The translations under genes and the position numbers were made by a program. The notes beneath the pieces were generated by a model. It ran no database searches. It saw only the letters and a program-made list of their open reading frames with translations, and was not told the DNA's origin. From contig NC_133288.1 of NCBI RefSeq assembly GCF_005239225.2, positions 15,940,169 through 16,004,168 of the forward strand: a stretch of DNA of 64,000 bases, given 5' to 3'. Shown piece after piece: positions 25,700-35,250 of this stretch; positions within the stretch are counted from its first letter, which is position 1; every line of letters begins with the position of its first letter. The stretch comes from Populus alba. Taxonomy: Eukaryota; Streptophyta; Magnoliopsida; Malpighiales; Salicaceae.

Positions 25700-26275
25700 A
25701 TTTTTTGATATGGTATTAAAACCTTGTTGACTAAACGGTCACGAATTCAAATCTTACCACTTCCATTTTATTTTATAAAAATTAAACAAATGTAATGTAG
25801 ATTTGTGCAAATTTTAAATTCAAAAGCCTTTCACCTGAAACAGTATTGTCAAAAAACTATTTCAACTTAATAACTTAAGTTGTTAGATAAGATCCCTATA
25901 TATGATTTATCTTCAAATGAAAGCTCTTTGAGCTTGAAATTGCTTAGACCAATACTATTTTGTGCTTCATTTTTATAAAATAAATTGAGACGGTGAGATT
26001 CGAATTCGTGATCACTTGGTCATTAAGCTTTGATACCATATTGAAGAACAATCTCAACCTGAAAACTTAAGTTATTAGATGATGTGGGCACATGCAAGTT
26101 TTAAGTCGAAAAGACTTTTACTCGAGAAGGTGTATTAGAGAATTATATAAATCATATCTTGATATCTGACTTAATAGTTTACACTTTTAGGCTATATTGA
26201 TTTTTTGACATGGTATTAGAGTCTTATTAATATAGCGATCATGAGTTTGAACATCACCTTCCCCATTTTATTTGA
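25700..26275. repeat. tRNA-related (SINE- or primer-site-like) motifs, three copies, mixed orientation
   Basis: A block of the type 'atggtattagagtcttatta' followed by 'gatcatgagtttgaacatca' and 'cc' occurs at about 25709-25765 (+), 25985-26035 (-) and 26205-26265 (+). It resembles the A-box and B-box of a tRNA (compare TGGTATCAGAGC and GGTTCGAATCC). Each is followed by similar 'cttccattttatttgataaa'-type sequence and then 'gcaagttttaagtcgaaaag'. This fits a tRNA-derived SINE family or LTR-element primer sites. No intact tRNA gene is present. Confidence 0.5.
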
Positions 26276-26409
26276 TAAAAAATAAATACAAAGTAATGTG
26301 GGTCTATGCAAGTTTTAAGTTCAAAAAACTTACTTGAAAAGATATGTTAAAAAATAATAAAAATTATATCTTGAAATCTTATTTAACCGCTTAAATTATT
26401 GAATAAAAA

Positions 26410-27175
26410 TTGCTCTTTTCACATGAATAAAAAACAATAAGACTACATGGGAGGTAGCTAGCATAATTTTAGAATGAAAAAAGAGGGAGAAATTGCACGA
26501 GTACTTTTAACTCGATTGGAATTGTAATTTGAAGTTCGTGTGGTGTCAATTAACTTTTGGGTATACTTTGGGCCCATATTTACTCCAATATTTCATTCTA
26601 TGTATAAACTTTGAAAGCTTCTTTCAATGATAATGTTGTGCGTGCATGTCCTAGAAATGTTGCCCACTTCCCTATATTTGTTTTGACATTTCCTAGATCA
26701 TTGATTTCTAATTTGTTTGCATGACATATTAGTAAGCGATTAATGAGAGCCAAAGTAAACTTGCATGCTTTGCTAATTCATGAAATGGAAAATATTTATT
26801 GATCTTTCTTCTCTTAGAATTTAAAAATAACAAACATTGAGGTAACCACTGTCATATTCTTTGCTTCAAATTCTAAGGTGGAATGACCACATGTGTGGTT
26901 TAGGATCAGAATGCTTTTTGAATTCTAATTTTGGTTATTTCATAATTTCCGACCTCTTCCCTTATCATATTCAGGTTGATGAATGTTCAAAATTAAAAAA
27001 AAAAAAAAATGTTCTAAACAAATCATAAATTTTAGTGAACATAGAGATAATTGAGAAAGAGAAAAGGGACTAACATGAATATTTCTAACCTTTTTCCCAA
27101 GTGACTAAAGGATATAAGTAAAATCTTCTAATAGAAAAACTGATCATTAAATATAATTTCAACCAGTTTATTATT
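26410..27175. other. Intergenic; nothing supportable
   Basis: AT-rich with no open frames of note and no repeat with clear ends. Confidence 0.45.
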
Positions 27176-27179
27176 GTTC

Positions 27180-28440
27180 TTTATAGGTGAAATTACGACA
27201 GATTAAAAAGACATTGATGATATTCGGGGGGTTTCTAAAAAAATTTTGATTAAATCAAAATTTTAAATTAAATATTACAGACAGAATCACCAATAGATTG
27301 AAATGTCATCGGTAATATTTGGGGGGTTCCCAAAAAAATTTGATTAAATTAAATATTACAAACAAAATCACTGATGGAATGATTAAAAATATTAATATTT
27401 AATTATTTATCAGTAAAATACCCTAATAAAAAGACTAGAATCCCTCATTTCACAACAGACGCGCTTCTTCTTCTTATTCTTCTTCTTATGTAAAAAACAT
27501 CAACATCCATTTCTTTCTTTCTCTTCTTTTCTATTCTCTTCTCAACTCCTTCATGCACATATATGTCTTCTCCTCTTTTCTTCTTTTCTCTTCTCAGTTT
27601 TTTTTAATTAACATACTTCTTCTCTTCTCAACTTCACTCGCAATTACATTAAGGTAAGATTATTTGTTTTTTCTTCTTTCTTATGTTTTTTTTTTCATTA
27701 TATTTTTTTATTTTTTATTTTTTATTTTTTTTGTTCTTAATAATTGTATGAATGTTGTTGTGAGATTTTTTTTTTCATATGAGATCAATTTTGTTGGATT
27801 TTGTTGTTCAATTTCAATTAAATTATTTTATTTGTTGCTAGATTATGGGTTCTGAAATAGGTTTTCTAGGTTAGGTGAAAATTATTTTTAGTTAATTTAT
27901 TTATTTGTTGTTGTTTATTTTTTTGTGTTATTTATTTGTTCCATATTTGTTTGAGTTGATTTTCTTCTTCTATTTTCCAAGTAACTCAATTCCTGAGTAT
28001 TATGGACTGTTGATTTACAATATTTTAATTGTTTTCTAGTTCTGTTAAATAGATTTTTTTTCAAATAGTTTTAAATAATTACCGATGGATTAAGTTTGTC
28101 GGTATATTCCAGAGAGTTAGAAAAATATTACTTCAAATTCTATTATGCCATTGTTTAATCATCGACGGAACTGCATACGGTATTTCTATCGTTTATATGA
28201 CAGCCTTCTCAAGGGAAATACCAATGGATTGAAACGGATAAAAAAAAATTTGGTGTGTTTTTCCAGTCAATAAATGATCGGTAATAAATATTTTTATTAC
28301 TGATGAACTTACTGACAGATCAAAAATTACCAATGAGTATTTTACAGATGGAGCATTTTTGTTTATGAGCTCGTCAGTAAATTCATTGCCGATAGAATGA
28401 TAGTATAAATTATGTTGATAAATCTAAGAATTTTAGTAGT
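27180..28440. mobile_element. Decayed non-autonomous DNA transposon, possibly CACTA-type
   Basis: Both flanks carry diverged short repeats of the type 'accgatggattaagtttgtc' / 'atcaccaatagattgaaatg', as in subterminal arrays of plant DNA transposons, and the right edge ends 'ttttagtagtg', the complement of a CACTAC terminus. The middle (27440-28060) is unlike the ends: a CT-rich leader-like stretch followed by T-rich DNA. No transposase is present. Confidence 0.45.
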
Positions 28441-29555
28441 GTAATAAATTAATTAATACTTGACTTCATTGTGTTAAATTTTTTTTTCTAAAATATATTT
28501 TCTTTATATTTATAATGACTGAGTGATAAATTGATTAATAAATGTCCTTATCGTGTTCAAAATGTTTTCAAAGATATCATGGTTTTCCTTATAATTTTTT
28601 CTAAAAATAAAAAATACAATAAAAAAAGTTTTCTTTTCTTGTGAATTTGAACCCTTGGATTCAAGGGTGTCTCGATAATACCCTTTCAGGCTACTTTTCC
28701 AGCTTTTCAATCAATTGCCTTCAAAAAGCAAAGTCATTTACAATGAAAATATTTTTTTATTATTATAAAATGTAAATATTTTGTGAACCTTAATATTAAT
28801 CCTTAATTATAATATTATTTGTAAATATTTATTTGTTGTTTGAATTTGACTTCTTTATGTTTATGTTGATATGTATGTTAAATTTATGCTTGTGTATTTT
28901 TTTTAACACCTTTCTTTGATGATGCAAATGACATTGTGCAAGATAAATGTAATTCCACATAAAATCATTGAGTGTGAGTGGTGGTTTTCAGTACATTTCT
29001 ATGAATTTAATATTGAATAAGTTTATGTCTATTAATTGTTTATTATTTTTTAGGGTCCAATGCATGTGTTTCAAAAGTAAGGATCGGGCCTTGTTATCAT
29101 GCCTAAATCTTAAATCAATGTCTTACGTTATAATAATCTCTTAATGTTGATAACAAACACAAATATATCAATATAGGCAAACTCTTAACTTCTTAGGATA
29201 TTAGGCATCTTTATTATTATTAAAAACAAATACAAAACAACTTATTTATTATATAGTATGTATAGGGTAATGATTATCTTTCTTATTATATTACAAATCT
29301 CTCACCCAAAATAACTGAAAGATTAGTTAAGATTTTCTAGTTCATATCAAATAGATAACAATTTCTTATTATATTTTTATAAATTTTACATTTATTTATT
29401 CTTTGCTTGAAATTATGAACGAGAGAAGTCCAAGGAATTAGAAAACATATATAAAAATATGATCTATATTAGCTAAGGGTTTTTGCTTTTAAACTTTGAA
29501 CCCAAGTGTTTATATATATCTATAGTAAAATTATCATAAGAAAAATGATGGGATT
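28441..29555. other. Intergenic, AT-rich; nothing supportable
   Basis: No coding signal in either strand beyond short AT-driven frames. Confidence 0.45.
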
Positions 29556-29559
29556 AGAA

Positions 29560-29805
29560 AACATCAACACCATAACAATTATAAACCAAACTAAACACCA
29601 AATAGCTAACCTTAGATAAAGCGTGCTAGGGGTGATAAAACCTTCAATTTACACAATCAGTCCCTTACCTTAGAATCTCTAAAAAACCAATTAGGTTTTT
29701 TATTGGCTATAATACTAGGTGACGACTCCTTTATTCATAAAACTAAGACCTAGACATGAATCCCCGCTCCTAGAGAAGGTCGCCGCGACATCGCGCTCTA
29801 TGCGA
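29560..29805 (-). repeat. Dispersed repeat A, inverted partial copy
   Basis: On the minus strand the blocks 'gcgatgtcgcggcgacc', 'ggagtcgtcacctagtatta' and 'cacccctagcacgctttatc' follow the same order as in repeat A at 47.1-47.4 kb. It ends before the 'ctgactct' units. It sits about 0.75 kb beyond the 3' end of the PKS-like gene. Confidence 0.65.
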
Positions 29806-30059
29806 GGGTACGATAATTATCATTAGCGGTCATATTAATCAACCACTAATGATAATAGTGATTGTGAACCGACACTATACAACCACTAATAGCAATAATT
29901 ATACAACTGCTAATAACAATTATGTCAAACCCAATGAAATATGGATTTAATGGGTCTGGCAAACGTGTTGAATCCAAAATACTTGGGTTTGGCAATCAAT
30001 ATAACACAAGGCAAACATGGGTTTGGAAATTATTATTTTTCATGAAACTTATATTATTA

Positions 30060-30340
30060 TTGAAAAAAAATCTTGGTAGTATTTTTCTGTGTTTGCAAGA
30101 CTTGCAAGTATTTTCTTTTTATTTTAATTGTTGTTTTTGTAATCCTTGTTTTTAGAGAAGGAACTTGTTAGATTTTAGAGGATATAGTCTTAAGAAAATA
30201 TCATTAAAGATAATGTTTGTACATGTCTCAAGTTATAGTTTGTTGTTGTTAATTGTATATAATTTTACAACAAAATAATGATACAAAAAGGCATTTCTTT
30301 AATTAAAAAGTTTTATCCTATTAATGTGATTTCTTAATGG
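30060..30340. repeat. Direct repeat flanking the PKS-like gene, 3'-side copy
   Basis: About 280 bp that match 33047-33331 in the same orientation, including 'tttttctgtgtttgcaa' and an almost identical end 'gttttatcctattaatgtga'. The copies differ at scattered positions, so the duplication is not very recent. Confidence 0.85.
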
Positions 30341-30548
30341 ACAGAACTTCTTATTTTATTGAAATACTTCATCTCTGAATTTATGAAACTAGATAGCAGT
30401 GTGGTATTGCACAAGCACAGGCACTCATCAAAACCCACTGAGATGGCGATAAACAAGGTTTTCTCACTTAATTAACACAATCAAGCATCTGTGAGTTACT
30501 TTTAATTATTAAGCGACACCATTATGAGCACAAAGCATTAGACAGGAC

Positions 30549-31993
30549 TCAGCGGCCTTCTGCTATAGGAACACTGTGCAGTACAACTGTGTCCACGGTG
30601 ATCCCTGCCCCTAATCCAATCAGCACACCCCACTCCATCCCCTCTCCGGTCGTGGTCTTTCTTTTCTCTAACAACCTTCTCCTGATCTCATCTAGAATGA
30701 AGAACACAGTTGGGCCACCCATGTTTCCAAACTCGCTCAGCACATGTCTAGTTGCTGACAATTTTTCTTGTTCCAGACCAACTTCAGCTTCAATCAAATT
30801 CAGAATTGCTGCACCACTCGGTTGTACAATCCAAAACAGTGAGTTCCAGTCACTAACACCAATTGGACCAAATGCTTCAACCAAGCACTTTCCAATATTT
30901 CGAGAGATCAACTCGGGCACATTCCTTGAAAAGTGAACAGTCAGACCCACTTCACGCAGGTGTCCTTCGATTCCATCATTTGAATCAGGAATGATTGTTT
31001 GTGATGCAGACAGAATCTGGAACAATGGTCGTTCAACTGACATGTCAGGATCAGCACCAATGATCAAAGCAGCTGCACCTTCACCGGTAATTGCTTGGGC
31101 TACCAGACAAGACAAGTTGTCATTAGAAGGCCCCCGGAAAGTACCCACAGTGAGATCCGAAGACACAACAAGAACACGAGCACCAGCATTGTTTTCTGCA
31201 AAATCCTTGGCAATGCGAAGGGTGGCTGCACCAATGTTACAGCCCTGGTGATACAGCATGATTCTCTTGATGGATGGTTCGAGTCCAAGGAGCCTGGTAA
31301 GTTGATAATCTGCTCCTGGCATATCTATGCCAGCAAGTGCAGAGAATATGAGGTGTGTGATGCTGGATTTAGGTCGCCCCCACTCTTCAATAGCTTTTAG
31401 TGCTGCTTCCATTCCAAGTTTGGGTACCTCTGTCACTAGCACGTCTTGGCGCACATCGAGAGATGGATCATCATAGGTACACATGGTTGGGTTCTTGTTG
31501 AGGATTTCTTCAGTGAGGTGGAAGTGACGTTTCCTTACTTCTGATTTCTCACCTGTAAGCATATCACATTAGTAGCAGCCATTTGATGATGTACCCTCCA
31601 CATTTATGGAAGATAGAATCAGCAAGTTTAGAACCCTAGCAAGCTGGTATCCGAAAACAGCATGCACGTAATCTGTTTAGATCTTACGGTCATATTATTG
31701 TTAAAGATCAGCAAGCAGTCAGGTCAAAACAACCTGTCACTGTAAGAGCTGCAAGCTCCCCTGCATTTCTTGCTCAATCATAATATGCTCAGTTTCCATC
31801 ACATTAATCACTTACATAAGCGCTTGAACTTGCCCTTCAAGTCAGTCATGTGCTCGCTCCCGGTGACTCGGAAATAATAATCCGGGTAGTCATCCTGGTA
31901 GATAAAATTAGCTGGATTTGCAGTGCCAATGGCTAGAATTGTGGCTGTTCTTTGTGCTGCTTGAGCACCTTGGGATGTCTGATCTGAAGCCAT
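30549..31993 (-). CDS. Chalcone-synthase-like type III polyketide synthase lacking catalytic His
   Basis: Type III polyketide synthases are cytosolic homodimers that extend a CoA starter with malonyl-CoA units. Exon 1 is 31816-31993 and exon 2 is 30549-31552. The 263-bp intron has GT/AG ends and splits the Cys codon corresponding to Cys60 of chalcone synthase, the conserved family position. The spliced frame is intact, 393 residues, the usual length. The nucleophile Cys is present ([17 protein letters not shown]) and so is the Asn (SEFGNMGG). The catalytic His site reads [12 protein letters not shown], i.e. Gln (codon CAA) where chalcone synthase has His303. The gatekeeper positions Phe215 and Phe265 read Thr (AQAITGEG) and Val (GLTVHFSRN), and the GFGPG signature reads GLGAG. 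Residue numbers follow alfalfa CHS2 by eye. It is therefore probably not a chalcone synthase; it could be a different decarboxylating or condensing enzyme, or a non-catalytic paralogue. Confidence 0.9.
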
Positions 31994-32190
31994 CGTTCAA
32001 CACTTGATTTGTGTGAGTTTGCAAGCTCAAAGGGTAAATAGAACAGGCGTTATGCATTGAATTTAAGGACCCGTTTGGCATTCAAGCACAACTGCCATTC
32101 AAGCGTGTCATGCTCAGTTAAATGGTCTGAAACCAGAAGCGTGGGACAAGTCAATCTCCATGCTTCGGACAAAAAGATTGACAAGTTTTG

Positions 32191-32205
32191 ACCAACCAAC
32201 CACCT
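32191..32205. promoter_or_regulatory. AC-element-like MYB site upstream of the PKS-like gene
   Basis: 'accaaccaaccacct' contains the AC-type core ACCAACC bound by phenylpropanoid R2R3-MYB factors. It lies about 200 bp upstream of the start codon. The position suits control of a phenylpropanoid-type gene; function is inferred from the motif only. Confidence 0.4.
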
Positions 32206-32399
32206 CTTTTAATGAGCTGTTGCGATAATTTGCCTCCTGCAGCAAGGAAGGAGTGGGTGCCTGCCTGGTGTCTGGATAATTTTGTTATCTTCTCCCAGCA
32301 TGATTGGATGATTTCTCTGAAAAACTGAAATCTAATCTTCAGAAATTAATTAATAATGTGTACAGAATACGAAGATCACCTGTTTCACAACAGTCTTAA

Positions 32400-32760
32400 A
32401 GAACTGACGGCCTCAATTCAATGCGTTTTTATTATATATTTTAGAAGTATTTTAAAAAAAAAAATTGATTTTTTTATTTTAAATTTATATTTGTTTTATA
32501 TTTTTTGATATTTTAATATATTGATATTAAAAATAATTTTTAAAAAATAAAAAAATATATTATTTTAATACATTTCCAAATAAAAAACATTTAAAAAAAT
32601 AACTATAACCACATTTTCAAATACTAGTTGAGTCTGATAGTAATAAAATATTTTTAATTTGAAAATATATTAAAATAATATTTTTTATTTTTAAAAAATA
32701 TTTTAATATTAATATATTAAAATAATCTAAAAATAAAAATATATATAATATTTTTTGAAA
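32400..32760. repeat. Two adjacent AT-rich MITE-like repeats
   Basis: Two stretches of the dispersed family seen at 11.5 kb, each with 'attttttatttttaaaaaat'-like cores and 'aatatattaaaataat'-like blocks. No coding content. Confidence 0.5.
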
Positions 32761-33046
32761 ACATTTTTTTTTAAAAAAATAAATAAACATACCCTCAGTG
32801 TCTCTTATCTGCGTTACCTCACTAATGTTTTTTCATTCCATCTAAAATCAACTTCATGCTATCACTCAGGATGTTGTACGGGACATCACACATCAGCGCA
32901 GATGATTAAACAGCTACAACTTTTTAATTCCCTAATAATTTTTTTTATTTTTTTAATTATTGTAATAACTTTTTAATTTATTTAATATCTAATTATAATA
33001 TGTTAGCAGTCTATATATATCATGCATTCTTACAATCAAAGTATGC

Positions 33047-33331
33047 TGGAAAAAAAATATAGTATTATTTTTCTGTGTTTGCAACACTTATTTGTATTTT
33101 CTTTTTATTTTGATCGTTGTTCCAGAACTTTTATTTCTAGAAAAGAAACTTATTATGTTTTGAAGGATAGCTTTTTGTTTGAGAAAATATCATTAAAAAT
33201 AGATTAGATACACACCTCAAGTTATAGTTTATTTTTATTCATTGCATCTAATTTTACAAAAAAATAATGATATAAAAAGGTATTTTTTTTAATTAAAAAG
33301 TTTTATCCTATTAATGTGATTTCTTTATTGG
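33047..33331. repeat. Direct repeat flanking the PKS-like gene, 5'-side copy
   Basis: Partner of 30060-30340, same orientation, about 2.99 kb apart, on the promoter side of the PKS-like gene. Confidence 0.85.
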
Positions 33332-33641
33332 CAATTTTTTTTATAAAAAATTATCAGAATCATAGAAGCAAAATTTAATTTAATAAAAAAATAATATTTT
33401 CATTATTATGTTGCGGATGTATTAAAAAATACAACACTAAACCTTTTGGATTCTATTTTTTATGTAATCATGCAGTAATAAAACAAATAGTGCAAAAAAA
33501 TGCAGAAAAACAATTAAGAAAAAAAACAACTACAAATCACAAAGGGCTGTAAAAAAAAAAAGCCTGATAGTTTTATAAGAAAAATATATTTTTTTTTATT
33601 CTTAAACTATTTAAAATTGATTTATTTTTATGAAACTTAAT

Positions 33642-33642
<1 letters not shown>

Positions 33643-33674
<32 letters not shown>
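33643..33674. repeat. (AG)n microsatellite
   Basis: About 16 uninterrupted AG dinucleotides. Confidence 0.97.
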
Positions 33675-33675
<1 letters not shown>

Positions 33676-35190
33676 ACTATAGCCGAATATATAGAGGCCA
33701 AGCACGTCTAGCTCATTTAAAGAAAAAACCACAAGCACGGGTCAAGCTCAAGTGCGTGGCTTTTTTTATATGGCAAAGGAAGTGAACAAAATGTTATCAA
33801 CCCTTTTTTAAAAAAAATAAAATAAAAGGAGTCTATATACCCAGTTTTCTACTTGATGGTAAGAAAATCAAGCTAAGATTTTTTAGATCTAAAATTTTAT
33901 ATTTTTAATTTATTTTTATTTAATAAACATTCTTATTGTATCGATAAAAATATCTCTCAACTCAAAATACATTTAAATCATTTTAAAATACAAATTCAAA
34001 TAGGAAAATAACTTCTCTTTTTAATCTATCTTTTACAGCACAATAAATATCTAGAAAATTTCAATGGAACTCTTTTTATTGAAAATTTTATTGATATTAA
34101 AATTGATTATTTTTTTTGAAATATAATCAACGGATAAATTTTTCTTTTCTGCGTGTTTTGCTATGAGTGTCTCTCTCTTCTTGTAAAGGCATGGAATAAA
34201 AATGAATAAAATAAATTTTCAAATCAAAATTAAAATTTCAAAATCTATATTAAGTGAAGTAGAGGAGAAAAGAAAACAGGGGGATTGAAAAGTATTTTCT
34301 TATAAGTTCGAGATTGATCGTGCATTTTATCTGTATTTTATATTATGGTATTTTTTTCTTTTAATTTTATATTTTTATCATAATTTAAAATTTTATCACT
34401 TAGAATTAAATCAAAAAATATTTAATTAAAAAAAAATGTAACAGCAAGAAAAAAAAATGGGGAGCAGCTTCAGCCACCCCAACTCTATTAGTATATTTGT
34501 TAATGTCAATGCTTCTATTTAAATGAGTTTTTGAATCAGCATATCCTTTTTATTTGGCCACATTTTTATCTTTATTAGAAGAGACAAAACTGGAGATTGG
34601 ACATACCTTTATCACACTGCTATCTTAGCCATATCTAAGTCAAAAATGCACTCATGAACAGACATGTGTGTAGTTTTTTATTTGGTATTTTAACTTCGGT
34701 TATTTTTTAAAAATATTTTTTTATTTTTTAAAAATTATTTTTAAAACTAACACATCAAAATGATTTAAAAAATATCAAAAAAATATTAATTTAAAACAAA
34801 AAATAAAAAAAAATTAATTATTTTTTAAAATATTTTTAAAACATAACAACAAATATGACCATTAAGTTTATATCTTACTTTCATTTTGGAGTGTGTGCAT
34901 GAATTTTCTTCTCCTACCTCGTTCATTTTACATATTTTTAAATAATAAAAAAAAAAGATAATTAAATAAAAAACCCCTCTTATGATCTATTAAGTTTATA
35001 AATTTATATCATTTTTAAATCCTCATCTCTGATGAGTTCAAAAAAAAATTAGTAAGCTACTGCTGAAGAATATGGCTGAGAGAAGCACTTCTGATTTACA
35101 GGATCATATGAAGAAGATCCCAATGACTTTCTTTTTGGTACAAAGGCCCCCATGACAGTAAGCTACTACTGAATGTTGGGGAGTTTGTAC
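33675..35190. other. Intergenic; AT-rich repeat copy at 34670-34860
   Basis: No gene is supportable. 34670-34860 is another copy of the dispersed AT-rich MITE-like family. From about 35050 the composition becomes more balanced, as expected for the 3' flank or UTR of the minus-strand gene that follows. Confidence 0.5.
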
Positions 35191-35250
35191 AGAGTTTATG
35201 ATTACACGAAAAGGAATATCAGGTCCTCTAACTAGCAAAGTACATGTACA

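Noticed and set aside
25709..26265. Functional tRNA genes
   Set aside because: A-box and B-box resemblances exist, but no cloverleaf with an intact anticodon and acceptor stem could be drawn.
27664..27855. 63-residue Phe-rich frame as a membrane protein
   Set aside because: It is a translation of a T-rich stretch with no other support.
30589..31400. Plus-strand frames of 86-115 residues
   Set aside because: They lie antisense to the PKS-like coding exon and mirror its codon structure.
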